DNA of 64,000 nucleotides from Pinus tabuliformis (Eukaryota; Streptophyta; Pinopsida; Pinales; Pinaceae). Numbering within the stretch: position 1 is the stretch's first letter; each line of letters begins with the position of its first letter. This document shows positions 23,425 to 35,200 of the stretch, in pieces. The position numbers and the translations under genes were made by a program. Location of the stretch: positions 1,233,202,955 through 1,233,266,954 of the forward strand of contig CM062819.1 in NCBI GenBank assembly GCA_031772625.1, read 5' to 3'. Under the pieces are notes generated by a model. The model was not told the origin of the DNA and did not search any database. It worked only from the letters and a program-made list of their open reading frames with translations.

Positions 23425-23892
23425 CTATGCCCTCACTTTCTCTTTCTCTAGCCATATGGCCTTGCTGGGATGCATTCCCTTGAATCCAACTCGAAGGTAT
23501 TCTACATCTCCTCGCCGTGAAGTCCTGGTTCTTCTGTTGAGGATGATGTCTTCGGGCAACTCATCGAGATATTCTAGTGCAAAATCATCGATGGTAGGAA
23601 CTGTGCCCACCTCATCAGTGTCCATGATCAAAGGTGGTTCATACAGCTTTAGGTTCTCCACATTCACTACTGAGTACATCTGCATATATACTGGCAAGTC
23701 AAGATGAAAGGCATTGTTCCCAATCTTCTCCAATATGGTGAATGGTCCATACCGGATTGGCTGCAACTTCTTTCCTTCTCCCTTCATCTTGTCTTTGCTG
23801 ATGTGGAACCACACCTTTTCGCCCACTTGGAATTGATGGTCAACTCGTTGTTTATCATTTCGAACCTTGTAACAGGCTTGACACTTTTCCAA
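23425..23892 (-). pseudogene. E3 integrase C-terminus with chromodomain-like end
   Basis: Open for 155 codons: QVGEKVWFHISKDKMKGEGKK, LQPIRYGPFTILEKIGNNAF and VVNVENLKLYEPP form the GPY/F-type module of gypsy integrases. The end, LPEDIILNRRTRTSRRGDVEYL to KAIWLEKEKVRA, resembles a diverged chromodomain that would guide insertion to chromatin. Its VGFKG replaces the usual VKWKG-like core. It ends just before the polypurine tract. Confidence 0.8.
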
Positions 23893-24600
23893 CTACTCTT
23901 GCACTACTTGGTGAATCATTTGGATTTGCTGAATGAACTGTTGAGCTTTGTCTTTATCATTACGTCCACTCCCTTCCAAAGACCATGTCAAAAGGGTCCT
24001 TTGGCAGGTAACCAAAGCATGTCTCGAATGGTGAACGTTGCGTTGATGAATGCATTGCTCGGTTGTAGGAATGTTGTATATAGGGGAGATGTTCATCCCA
24101 CAACTTGGGATGTTTCCCACAATAGCCTCGTAATAAGTGTACCACGGTACGGTTAACAACCTCTGTCTGCCCATCGGTTTGCGGGTGAAATGCCATGCTT
24201 CTTTTCAATTTGGTGTCCATCATCCTCCACAAGCTGGTCCAGAACTCTCCAAGGAAGCGAGAGTCCCGATCTGACACAATTGACGTGGGTAATCCAAAGT
24301 GGACCCAAACATGCTGAAAGAAAAGAGAAGCAGTCTGCTCTGCAGTAATCTGCTTTTTACAAGGCATAAGAATACACATTTTGTTGAAACGGTCAACGAC
24401 GACATACAAATAGTCGTGACTCTTCCTAGACAAAGGTAAACCTCCTACAAAGTCCATTGACACACTTTCCCATGGACGACTTGGAATAGGGAGTGGTGTG
24501 TAGAGCCCAAGTTTTCTATTAGAGGGCTTTGAAACAGAACACATCACACAACCCTTTACATAGCGAGTCACAATGTTTTTCATATGAGGCCAAAATCAAA
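23893..24600 (-). pseudogene. E3 integrase core
   Basis: An open stretch of 207 codons (24583-23960) has all three catalytic acidic residues in context: VSMDFVGGLPLSRKS, SIVSDRDSRFLGEFW, HPQTDGQTEVVNR. The upstream zinc-finger end CVMCSVSKPSNRK is retained. A frameshift near 23960 separates it from the C-terminal part. Confidence 0.88.
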
Positions 24601-24731
24601 ATCTTTGTACATGACATAAAGTCTTTTCAACACCAAAGTGTCCAGATACAAGAGAGGTGGGCCTCTCAAATTACATGCACTCTTTCTCCTGTGGGAATAC
24701 ACAATTTACCAAGGTGATACAACAATTTCCC

Positions 24732-26085
24732 CTACAAGTGATAGTTGTCCACCTGTGAACCATGGGTTAGTTTTGCATAAACCTCCTTAAAGTCATCATC
24801 GTTAGCATATTGTTTAGCATAACTTTCAAAAGACAACGAAGCATTATTCAAAATAACTGAAGCAGAAATAGGAGGGCAAGATAGCATATCGGCCACTTTA
24901 TTGCTAGTGCCCTTCTTATACTTTATTACCAGATGAAACTGTTGAAGAAAGCCCATCCACTTGAAATGACAAGTTTGCTACAACTTGGTTTGTGACTGAA
25001 GGTACTGCAAGGGCTGATGATCTGTATGGATGATGGTCTCCTTGCCGATCAAGTAGTGTTTCCACTTTTTCACACTCTGCACCAAGGCATAAAGCTCCTT
25101 GTCATAGGTGGGATAGTTTATCACAACTTGAGAAAACTTCTCAGAATGGTAACAAATTGGCTTCTTTTGCTGCATCAGTACAGCTCCCATGGCATAACCG
25201 CTGGCATCGGTTTCGATCTCAAATGGCTATTGGAGATCAGGTAAGGCTAAGACTGGCGCGGTGCTAATTTTTTCCTTCAATGTTTCGAAGGACTTCTGTT
25301 GTCTTCCTCCCCATTGGAAGACCTGTTTCACACTTGTCAATGTGTGCAAAGGTGCTGCAATAATAGAGAAATTAGCAATAAATCTCCTCCAATACTGGAC
25401 TGCACCTAGAAAGCTACGGACCTCAGTTACACTAGTAGGCTTAGGCCAATTTACAATTGCTTCAACTTTAGCGGGATCAATTTTTAACTGACCATGACCA
25501 ACAATATGACCTAGGTAACCCAAAGAGGTTTTCCCAAACTCACACTTTGACAATTTTACAAAGAGTTTTTCTTTCTTCAGCACATCAAGCACTTTCTTTA
25601 CATGACTCACATGTTCAAACCAACTCTTGTTGAAAACTAGTATATCATCTAAATATACGAGAACAAACTCATCAATGAAAGGCTGAAATATATTATTCAT
25701 AACCCACATAAAGGTGGCTGGAGCATTGCAAAGCCCGAATGGCATCACCATCCATTTGAACAACCCCTACTTGGTTTTGAAAGAGGTTTTCCACACGTCC
25801 TGCTCCACAATTCGGACCTGGTGATAGCCACTACGCAAATCCAATTTTGTGAAATATACAACACTTTTAATTGATCCAAAAAATCATCTATGTGTGGAGG
25901 GGATAGTGATTTTTTACTGATATTTTGTTGAGTGCACGGTAGTCCACGCACATCCTCCAGCTGTTGTCCTTCTTGGGCACTAGAACAATCGGCGACCTGC
26001 ATGGAGAGGAGTTCGGCCTGATTACGCCTTGGTCCAAAAATTCCTCCACTTGCCACTTGATCTCCTCCATTTCGATTGCTAACAT
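24732..26085 (-). pseudogene. E3 reverse transcriptase and RNase H
   Basis: From right to left: PIVLVPKKDNSWRMCVDYRALN (near 26000), a frameshifted stretch, MFKWMVMPFGLCNAPATFMWVM, VLVYLDDILVFNKS (YLDD catalytic box near 25660), LGYLGHIVGHGQLKIDP, EVRSFLGAVQYWRRFI. RNase H follows: [52 protein letters not shown], then VIKYKKGTSNKVADMLS. Frame breaks are near 25890, 25760, 25200 and 24970. Confidence 0.9.
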
Positions 26086-26382
26086 CCTCTACATGCCAAT
26101 ATTCGGCAGAGGGGCATCATGCAGCAGGTGGATTTCGTGTTGGATTTCCCTCTTTGGAGGTAGTCCCTGCGACTCCTGAAACAATTCATTACAATCAGAA
26201 ATTAAGTCTATCAATTCCTGCTTATGCTTCCCATCGCAGCCCTGGAACGCGTCAGCAAATTCGGCCCCTTTCTCCCTTACGACCATAAGCATGCATGTCT
26301 TACAGGAATTCACCAGCCATTTCATCTGCCCAGCGCTTACGAGGCTGGCATTAATCTTATTTTGATGAGCCCACACTATGTA

Positions 26383-26895
26383 TTATACCCCATCCTTAGT
26401 GACGTGGTATTTATTCTTATGGCGGAAAAAGACTGCTTCCTTGTCATACAGGTATGGGCTCCCTAATACCACGCCACAGATATCCAGTGGGATTACATCC
26501 ATTTCTAGTTCGTCTACCAGCTTAGACACAATCACAAATTTTACCTTGCATTGCTGGGTTACATTCAATTTAGCTTTATCATGTATCCATCCCAGCAGGT
26601 AAGGCTTTGGGTGTGGTTTTGTTTCTAAGCCAAGCTTCTTTACCAGGGATTCTGCAATTAAATTTGCTTGGGACCTAGTATCAAATAGAGTTTCTACTTT
26701 GGTGTGATTTAATACAACTCTAATATGAAATAATTCAATTCTTTTTCTATCATTCGAAAGGGACTCATCTACAGAACTGGTGCTTCCATGTGATTTAAAA
26801 TCAACAGGCGGTGTAAGGGTACCTTTTGTTCCCACTGCTGTGACTAGCGCTTCATCTCCCGAATCTGATCCAAGGTCTTGTTGTGTCGTTGCCAT
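26383..26895 (-). pseudogene. E3 aspartic protease
   Basis: 171-codon open stretch. The active-site loop reads VETLFDTRSQANLIAESLVKKLG: the catalytic Asp is kept but the usual Gly of D-T/S-G is Arg. This is one transition away from Gly and would likely inactivate the enzyme. The C-terminal motif MDVIPLDICGVVLGSPYL matches the ILG-type end. Confidence 0.82.
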
Positions 26896-26899
26896 TGTT

Positions 26900-27900
26900 T
26901 TCTGCTTTCCCTTTCCTCCATACTTCTTTGGACGCCTTTCTGGGTGCTACTTCCAACAGTGATCATCATCATGGCCTTCTATCTTGCAGTGATTGCAATA
27001 AGGTTGCTCTCCCTCTTTGGCTGCGGCTGTTTTCTTCTCCTTCCCTTTCCATTTCTCTTGGATTTGCCATTGGGAGGTTTGAACGGTGGCTTTCTAGACT
27101 GTTCCTCTCTTTCATTCTTGCCCCTGTTCTCAATATGAATTGCTTTCACACTAGCTACATCAATAGTGATTGGTTCAAACAACAATAATGAATGCCGAAT
27201 ATAACTATGCAGTGAGCCAATAGACTTAGTTACAATTTCAGGTGTGTCTAGTGCAATACCCAAATTTAGTGCTTGCTTCCTAAATTCTTCTGTAAAACTC
27301 TGAACATCCTGCCCTTTGCCTTGCCTTCAATATTGCCAATTCATCAAAGCTTTCTGTTTATATCCTAAGGGATAAAATTGTTCCTTTAACACATAAGTAA
27401 AATTAGACCATGAGGAAAAGAGCTTACCCACATTTTTACTGCTCTGCAATTTGCTCTCCCACCAAACGAGAGCTGTGCTGCCTAGCCATAGAGAGGCCAG
27501 CTGGATTTTCGCCTCATCCTCTACGATTTGTTGAATCCTGCAATAAACCTCAATTTGCCTAATCCAATTGTTTATCTTTTCTGCGTTACTTTCACCATTA
27601 AACACAGCAAGATCAAATTTAACATCTAATTTAAAAAAAGGTTTCTTAGATGCATCCTTTGGATTTCTCTGATTATGGTGGTGAGGGGAAGAAGAACCTT
27701 CACCACCCGAAGGAGAAGGAGGGGGTTCTTCTCCATCATTCCCATGTGTTGAACCTTGTCCTTCTGGATTCCTCTCTTCAACTTTTTCCAGTCTTATAAC
27801 CAGCTAACTGATATTCTCTGCCATTGAATAGAAAGTCTTTCTGAAATTGCGCTCCTCTTCAATACGAGCTTCCTCTTCAGCCATGTTTCTTCTTCGAGGT
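26900..27900 (-). pseudogene. E3 gag
   Basis: Begins near 27884 (MAEEEARIEEERNFRKTFY). Gag domain in 27327-27605: FNGESNAEKINNWIRQIEVYC, IQLASLWLGSTALVWWESKL, VLKEQFYPLGYKQKAL. It continues after a TAG as FTEEFRKQALNLGIALDTPE and a Lys/Arg/Pro-rich nucleocapsid-like tail ending near 26979. Stops are near 27800, 27326 and 26978. Confidence 0.82.
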
Positions 27901-28002
27901 GCATGCCCTACCTCTGGATCGAAAGGTTCTAGATTCCCTTCGCCTCTTTGAAGCCTGCCTCTTGTTAGCATACAAACATGCAATTCACATCTAAAAAGCC
28001 TT

Positions 28003-28014
28003 GCTCTGATACCA
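28003..28014 (-). promoter_or_regulatory. E3 primer binding site, initiator tRNA-Met type
   Basis: On the minus strand TGGTATCAGAGC, two bases from the 5' LTR end; the standard plant initiator-Met primer site. Confidence 0.92.
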
Positions 28015-28016
28015 CT

Positions 28017-29232
28017 TGATCCAGGATGTTTTCGCTTATAGATGTATAGAAAATAATTACATGTAAAATTGCAGCTTAACACAAAAATGTGCACATAAGA
28101 AGAAGTAAACACATAAAAGGCACAAAAGAAGACACCAAGGCTTGATAACGGAGTTCATCCAATTCAGACTACGTCTCCGGGCCCAGCTCAACAATGGGGA
28201 GGCCTTTTTTATTAAATGGCATGAAAGAAAAGAGAATTACAATCGTTAATTGTGCACAAAGAGGCGTATACCTCCAATCTGCAAGATGGCTATGAAATGA
28301 ATGCCTGATATGGAGTGGTATGCAGCACCAAAGCTTCCTGCAGCAATAAAAGGGGCTGGAGTATGTAAGATGTCTAAAACGGACGAAAATTCTCTCTCTC
28401 GGCATCCTGCCAACGAAATAGCATGCTACAACCAGAAAAATGCCTCCTCGTGCTTTTCCATTGATCGTGTTTTATAATGGGTTCTTTGGACAGAATCCCA
28501 TGCAAATCGGGGCTGTCTGGTTAATAAGAGAGGTTGGTAGAGTGGAAGGATCGGCGGGCGCAACCGCCTCTCAAAATGGCCCTTTTATCGTTGCATTGAT
28601 AAGGCTTCAAAATCCCAAAAAACACTAAGAAATCTACCCAAAACCATTCACCCGGATTTCAAAAATCATTAAATCGGGCGCATTTTATTCATCGGGTCTG
28701 GCCTGTTATCACAATCGGCGTATCGTTGTTGCCAAGGGCCTGTTCACGGGAAATGTCGACTACAAATTGTCGATCGGCATCAGTCGATCGCATCGGCGTC
28801 CCACATATGTATTGCTCCGATCTCGCCGATTTGTTTGATCGCCGATCGCACTGCCCGCTCGTCGATATACACACATATATATGTAAGACCTCCGATTGCG
28901 ATTGCCTCCAATCCGTTGATCCGATCTGATCGAAGATCGATGATCAAGGGTTCCATGGCCCAAATCTTAAATCTGCCCGTATGCAACCTCTGATTGCGAT
29001 TTGGCCTTAAGGCTTAAGACTCCTTTTTCAAAGGAAATTCCTCATTTTCTTAAGGATTGAAGAACCCTTCTTTTAGCAATAACTTCATCATCCGGACTCG
29101 GATTGAAGTACCATTTGCATCGTTGGAATCAGAAAGATGAGGTCTCTGCTCTAGTCTTGGGTTGACTTCATTTTGCCCATTTTGATTTCTGTGTTTTTCC
29201 ATGCCATTCTATCTTAAGATCCACCTAGATCA
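28017..29232 (-). repeat. E3 5' LTR
   Basis: 1216 bp, TGATCCAGG ... CTAGATCA on the plus strand, paired with 22133-23357. The copies differ largely by transitions, many at CG sites, in both directions. Confidence 0.93.
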
Positions 29233-29345
29233 ACAGAAATAGAGAAGAATGTAGGTTTCTATCCCCGAGAGGGAAAACCATTTGAGGAGCCTTGGGATGT
29301 TAGGAAGGCCACCAGGGCCATGAGAGAGATGCACATGGATGATTG
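29233..29345 (+). pseudogene. E1 accessory ORF, C-terminal end
   Basis: Resumes after E3: EIEKNVGFYPREGKPFEEPWDVRKATRAMREMHMDD, stop at 29343. Matches the E2 C-terminus (EAWDVREATRAMKDMEID). Confidence 0.87.
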
Positions 29346-29373
29346 AGTTGCTCAAAGGATGAGAAACAATTTC

Positions 29374-29383
29374 AGTAGGGGGG
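29374..29383 (+). promoter_or_regulatory. E1 polypurine tract
   Basis: AGTAGGGGGG followed by TGA and then the LTR, the same as in E2. Confidence 0.8.
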
Positions 29384-29386
29384 TGA

Positions 29387-31320
29387 TGATGAGGCTCATC
29401 AATAGGTACATTATAAGGGTCATGATGTCATCCTCCAGCTTTAGAACTATCTCTTTCTCACATTTATTTACATTTTTTGTTATATTATGCTTAGTGAGAA
29501 GGATAAATATGTTTGTCATGTCATGTGGCCTAATATGGTTTAATTGCAGGAAATTGATCAATTTTTGAGATGATTTCTATGCAGGGGCTCGGAGTAGACA
29601 ACAAGGAGAGAATCTAGGGGTTTTTCCACCTCTTTAACTCCCTCAATTAGCCCAATATCACAACACTCTCTCTCTCATCAGCTTGAGGTCATTGGAAGCC
29701 AAGCAAGTGAAAGTAATGAGGAACAAGATCCACCATTCTCGAGTTGTAGGAGAAAAATATTCCTATTTTGTAGGGATCTTCTTGTAGCTACCCTCTTGTA
29801 TAAATACGCATGTAAAAGAACTCATTAGGATTCAAGTTGTGTTTCCAAGTAGGTAGCTATTGAACTCAGGAACTTGGCACTACTATTTTGACTATTATTT
29901 GATGTATTATACATTGATTCAATGATAATGAGAAGTTGCTTGTTGATTCATCATTGAGTTAGTTCCAGAGGGCTGAGGCTCTTGGGTTTGGGCCCAACCT
30001 AGTGGCTTAGGTCCCTCTTGTGTACTTGTATCTTTTTTAGTTTCAAAGTATTGCTTAGTTTCTTGCATTTCAGTAGAGAATAATCCATCAAAATTTGTGA
30101 TTGCAACCTCTACCTCATCTCTCTCATGGGAGCATGAATAAAAGGATTTACAACCACAACCCAAAAGTATTATGTTTATGATTTCTTGGAAGAAGATTTG
30201 TGTTAGTCATATTATTTTTCATGTGCTTGTTGTAGCTTAGGAGTTGGTTTATTGATTAGATCAGAGTTCTGGCATAGATTATATAGCATTTAAATTCAAC
30301 TCATCTTTTCCATTACTAGTTGTTTCATTTTTATCAATGATAAATGGGTGTATGCATGTGATGATTGTAGGGATGTTTGGATCTACAGACAAGGGCACCT
30401 TCACCACCTCCATCTTGGAATCTCTCACCTTCTCTTGTGAACCCCAAATTTTGTCCCAAAAATTATGTTTCATGAGAGAATTTTCCTAGGGTCATAGAGA
30501 GCATCCCTCCTAGTGAAAAACAGGCCTTCAAAAGGATCTGAGCTTGGCTAGGGGATTTTTCCACCCTTCGCTTATCTACCTCAACCTCCATGCACCTTTC
30601 CATACCCTTCAACCATCATTTTCCCCTATCAAACCTTCTTGGTAGCCCTCTTGTAACAATACAAGGCTCATGTAGCAGCCTCCTATAGCACACCTGTAGC
30701 AGCGTTTTTCTTCACCAATTTTGATCCTTACTGCAACTTGGACTTAGTTTTGAAGCATTTTGACCCCCAAGCCACTATAAACCCTCCTTTTTCCTCACTG
30801 CAAAAACATAATAGTGTTAGTTTTCTTATCACAGATTTTGCACAAATAGAATATTGGTTTACATGAAAGTGTGAGCTAGTTAGATGGTACATAGAATCTT
30901 GAATTACAAGTTGGGTAGTTTATGCAGAGAGATTATCTTCCTTTTTTCAAGTAGATCTGATAACTTGATGAATGTTGCGAGACAATGTAGTTTCCTTTCT
31001 ACAAGTAGTTTAGCTCTTGTCTATTCATGAATTGTTTCAATAACATTTGCAAGTTGAAGTTAATAGCATTTTCCTTTTCATAGTTAGCGGTAGCTTCTAA
31101 ATTTCATCTTCATTAGCTAGCTTTCACTCTAATTCAGTAGGAGGAATGGTCTTGGAGCACTATTGATCAGATGTCCTAGTTGAGAGTGGCATGAGTAGAA
31201 CCCCATCTATTGTGCATATAACATCGTCATCTCAAAGTTTGTAAAAACCCCGAGTTGATAAATAGAGTTGAGGAGCCTTTGGGAGTTGTAACACTCTTGG
31301 TGAAATACCAGGGCTCACCA
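29387..31320 (+). repeat. E1 3' LTR
   Basis: 1934 bp from TGATGAGGCTCATCA to GGCTCACCA; the terminus is like that of E2 but the interior differs. It contains a CCCTCTTGTAACAATACA-type motif near 30646 and short C/T-rich parts. Confidence 0.9.
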
Positions 31321-31586
31321 CTAACTTTATGGGCTCGTAATAGTTAGTTGAATGCTCAAAATCAATAGGTGTTGATGGGCCAATAGAGTCATGCAAGTGA
31401 GAGTCAAGAATTTTGTATTTTGATAACTTGGTTCTGTATTTTCTAAATGAAGAGGTCACATAATCTTTTTTTTTGACATGGCTATTTATTTGGGCATAGA
31501 AGTAACACCTTTACAAATCTCTTAGGATATTGAGGGAACCTGTCTAGAGGGTTGGGGACGACAACATGGAGTCTTTTCATAGGGTT
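31321..31586 (-). pseudogene. Antisense Athila-like ORF remnant, part 2
   Basis: On the minus strand a short open piece reads MTSSFRKYRTKLSKYKILDS, then DFEHSTNYYEPIKL, up to the E1 LTR boundary. By position it is the continuation of 37007-37900, split by E4 and cut by E1. The link to the accessory ORF family is plain for part 1 and inferred for this part. Confidence 0.5.
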
Positions 31587-32522
31587 TGTTGATTTTTGGT
31601 AGCATCGGATGTGCTCTAGCTCCAAAATTTTATGGAGGGGCTAAAACATATGAGATCTCCAAGACCTAGAAATCGTTTGGATAAATTCCACTCGGATGAG
31701 GAGTTATTAAAATAATTAATATTTTTAATGGGTTCCTAAGTCTAAAATTAGGAAAATAAAAATATTAATGGGTATTAATAAAGATATTGGTGAGAAGCTT
31801 CTAAGAGATGAGGATCAAGTTTGTTTTAATCTTATCCATTGATTAGCGACTTAATCTCGACCGTTGATTCATCAATAAGAAAAAGATAAGAGAAAACTTG
31901 AGAGTCATTTGGAGACACACCAGACAAATACTCAGTATCCTGAGGGAAATCGATTCTCAAAGTGAAGGAGATCTATTTCAAAGGGAGAGTTGCAGGGTGG
32001 AGGAAGAGGAGGGCATCAACAACAGTCAGTGACTGAGGAGGAGATGACGCAGGGCTATCGAGAGACAGCACAGAGGGAAGAGCAGGCAGACAACACCAGT
32101 GGAGACGCAGGTTAACGCAGAGTGACGCAGAAGTGATGGAGAGGTGGGTGAAGGGTCTCCAAGGTGTCATACGTTTTCCAGGGAACTTTGTCTCAAGTGT
32201 TTTCTATTAGAAGTGTCTCAGTTTCTTTGTAAAATCATTCCTTGTAAAGAAATTGTTGCTAAAGATTAATAAAACACTCATCTGCGACACCGGTTTTCCC
32301 ACATTGGGTTTTTCCAAGGACGATTGTCCAAAACAACTGTGTTGATGTCATTGATTCTTGTGCTTGTATATCAATGTTATTTTCTCTATGTAATTGTGTG
32401 ATAATTCTAGTATAATTTATTTTAATGTTTGCTGAAGGGATTTTGTAAATAGCTTATTGTGAGAAATGAGTAGGTGAAATAAATCAGTTAAGTAGTAGAA
32501 TTTTGGATTAGAAATTTTCACA
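31587..32522 (+). repeat. E4 5' LTR
   Basis: 936 bp, close to 36074-37006. Shares its first ~90 bases and its end region with the solo LTR at 50310. Confidence 0.93.
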
Positions 32523-32534
32523 TGGTATCAGAGC
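32523..32534 (+). promoter_or_regulatory. E4 primer binding site
   Basis: TGGTATCAGAGC directly after the LTR, initiator tRNA-Met type. Confidence 0.93.
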
Positions 32535-32565
32535 AGAGGTCTAGAAACAGGAGAGAAGAATTTGC

Positions 32566-33060
32566 TATGGGTCAGGAGCATGATGCAGAGGCATCAACTC
32601 AGAGGGACTCACGCAGATTTCCAGAAAAAGAAGAAAGCACGAAGAACATGGATCACAATTATTCTATGTTAGCTTCCAGACTGGAAGAAGAAGTCGCTTA
32701 CCTAGCAAGTTCTGCCTCCTCTGAGGTTTGGTATATAGATAGTGGAGCTTCCTGGCATATGACAGGAATACGAGAATGTTTTTCAAATTATCAGGAAGAA
32801 AGGATGAATTTTCAGATCACCATGGGAAATAAGGCAAAGTGTAACCCCATAGGAAGAGGTACTATAGTCTTTTAAGCTGAAGCGGGGGATTGGATTCGAG
32901 CAACCAATGTGTCGCATGTGCTAGGATTGGGGATGAGCTTACTCTCTGTATCTAAACTTTAAAACAAGGGCTATGACGTTTTCTTCATTAAGGAGAAAGT
33001 ATATGTCAAACACCCGAGTTGGAAAAGGAAGGCCCATATTGGAATCAGAACTAACAGGTT
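32566..33060 (+). pseudogene. E4 protease, with leftover gag end
   Basis: From ATG 32566 a polar stretch (MGQEHDAEASTQRDS, RLEEEVAYLASSASS) leads into the copia protease signature VWYIDSGASWHMTG near 32728-32770, with an intact DSG. Stop TAA at 32874, then the same frame continues: WIRATNVSHVLGLGMSLLSV (TAA again near 32960). No CCHC knuckle or capsid domain precedes it. Confidence 0.85.
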
Positions 33061-33990
33061 GTATAGATTACAACTAGAATCTCCAATGGCATTGATAGGC
33101 AACAATGGGGATAAATATTTGAAAGAACTATGGCACATGAGGATGGGACACTTACACCATGGGGCTTTGAGAATTCTTGGGAAAATAATATCAGGAGTTC
33201 CAAAATTAAGTACCAAACGATATGATGTATGCAGAGGGTGCGGTCTAGGCAAGTATGCCAAAGCATCGTTTTCCAGAAGTAACAATAGGGCTCAAAGTGT
33301 TCTGGGATTGATACACTCAAATGTCTGCGGACCAATGTCCACAAAATCTCTTAGTGGTGTCGAGTACTTTGTCACCTTCATTGATGACCATTCCAGGAAG
33401 ACTTGGATCTACTTTCTAAAAACCAAGGATGAGATTTTTGGCCGATTCAAGGAGTTCAAGGCTCTAGGAGAGAATCTGATAGGAAAGAAGATAAAATTGT
33501 TGCACTCAGACAATGGTGGAGAGTACGTTGACAAGAAATTCACTAATTTTTGCACCAGGGAAGGCATTAGAAGAGAGTGGAAAACTCCCTATAATCCAGA
33601 GCAGAATAGGGTAGCAGAAAGGAAGAACATGACTATTCTAGAAGCAACCAGGGCGATGTTGTATGATTAGGATATACCCAAATTCCTATGGCTAGAAGCA
33701 TGCAACACGACTGTTTATGTCCAGAACAGGACTCCTCACAGGGCATTGGGAAAGATTACTCTTGAAAGTGTATTCGACGAGAAGACACCTGAAGTTAGTC
33801 ATTTCAGGATATTTGAGAGTTTAGCATACTGTCAATACCCAAAGAAAAGAGAAAGAAATTGGATCAAACTGCAGAAAAAGGATATCTTGTGGGATATAGC
33901 GAGAATGATAAGGCATATAGAGTCTATCTTCTGGGGAATAGGAAGGTAGTAGTTCGGCGGGATGTAAAGTTCATGGAGGACAGAGCTTTC
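33061..33990 (+). pseudogene. E4 integrase
   Basis: HHCC finger: LWHMRMGHLHHGALRIL ... CRGCGLGKYAKASF. Core: LIHSNVCGPM, where the first catalytic Asp (normally SDVCGPM) is Asn; LLHSDNGGEYV keeps the second Asp; NRVAERKNMTILEATRAML keeps the Glu. A TAG at 33668 follows, then FLWLEACNTTVYVQNRTPHRAL and the copia integrase tail, with a frameshift near 33850. About 200 codons are open (33059-33670). Confidence 0.9.
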
Positions 33991-35200
33991 AGGAAATCCC
34001 GAGAAATGCCTTCCGAGGAGCAGTCAAAAGACGATCCGTTGGTACAACCACTTCGACCAGCAGAAACTAGTACCTGTAATTCTCCTAAAGACAAAGCTTC
34101 AGAACAGGTGGAGTCTCAGGAAGAGGAAGAGCAGATGGATTTACCCACTACCAGTGGAAGAACGAGCCGGGAACTTCGACAGATTCTATGGGATGTAGAG
34201 GACTTCGTTGGTGCACCCAGGAATGAGAAAAGGGAGCGAAGACAACTAGACATATACCAGGCATTGGTAGCTTAGGTTGGGGAAACCTCTATTTTTTAGG
34301 AGGTTGTTCAACATCAAGTATGGGTAGATGTTATGGTGGAGGAATACAATTTTATAATGGTCAATGATGTTTGGCAAGTGGTACCTAGGCCTCAGGACAG
34401 GTCATTGGTAGGTTCGAGGTGGAAATACAAAGTCAAATATGTTGCAAATGGCAGTGTGGAAAAATACAAAGCCAAGTTTGTGGCTAAGGGGTATGCTCAG
34501 AAGGAAGGGATATACTACGAAGAAAACTTCGCCCCAATAGCGAGGTATACTTCTATTAGATCGGTGATATCCCTTGTAGCATAGATGGGATGGGAGATTC
34601 ACCAGATGGATGTTAAGACGATGTTCTTGAAGAAGGTGATAGAAGAAGAAGTATACATTGAACAACCGGAGGGTTTTGAGACACACGAGAAGAAATATCA
34701 TGTATGCAGGTTGAAGAAAGCCTTATATGGGCTTAAACAACACCTAGAGCATGGTACGGTCGAATTGATGGCTACTTGCAGAAGATGGGATTCGTCAATA
34801 GTGACACAGATCCTAATCTCTACTATCTTGTTGTAGAGAATAAACCTCTAATCCTGGTGTTATATGTGGATGATCTTTTCCTGACAGGCTCATCTAGGCT
34901 CATCAAATATTGTAAGGAGAAACTAGCCACAAAATTTGACATGAAGGATTTGGGACAAATGCATTATTTATGGGGTTGGAAGTTTGGCAGCAAAAGGGTG
35001 AAATATTCCTTGAACAAGGGAGATACGCTACAAATATTTTGAAAAGGTTCAGAATGCAAGACTGTAGACCTATGGCTACTCCAATGATCACCAACTTGAA
35101 GAATATTGATGCATCTGAAGATAAAGAAGTCAATCCCACCTTGTACATGCAGCTCATAGGGTCCCTGATGTAGCTAGTCAATACCAGGCCAGACATTTGT
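33991..35200 (+). pseudogene. E4 reverse transcriptase
   Basis: After a variable linker (to about 34275): [43 protein letters not shown], a TAG at 34582, WEIHQMDVKTMFLKKVIEEEVY, CRLKKALYGLKQ, a frameshift near 34745, then LILVLYVDDLFLTGSS with intact YVDD near 34865, KFDMKDLGQMHYLWG. Several stops and shifts remain to 35200. Confidence 0.9.

Larger units (their letters stand above)
22133..29232 (-). mobile_element. E3: chromovirus-type Ty3/gypsy element nested in E1
   Basis: LTRs at 22133-23357 and 28017-29232 flank minus-strand gag, protease, RT, RNase H, integrase and a chromodomain-like end. The target duplication ACAGA is perfect (22128-22132 and 29233-29237). Joining the flanks gives an E1 frame reading EEKEWTEIEKNVGFY, which aligns with EEEKRQWEEVERKAGFY in E2, so the insertion point is certain. 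The primer site is the initiator tRNA-Met type. Coding parts have several stops and frameshifts. Confidence 0.94.
1..31320 (+). mobile_element. E1: Athila-like Ty3/gypsy retrotransposon, left end outside window
   Basis: Two copies of one LTR flank a gag-protease-RT-RNase H-integrase order followed by a long accessory ORF. The left copy starts about 480 bases inside the LTR because the window cuts it. The lineage call rests on a primer site matching the tRNA-Asp 3' end, a protease with DLG instead of DSG/DTG, and a large extra ORF after pol; this combination is known for Athila elements. Two later elements, E2 at 2623-13236 and E3 at 22133-29232, are nested inside. Pol carries many stops, so E1 is dead, although its gag up to the E2 insertion is open. 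Confidence 0.9.
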
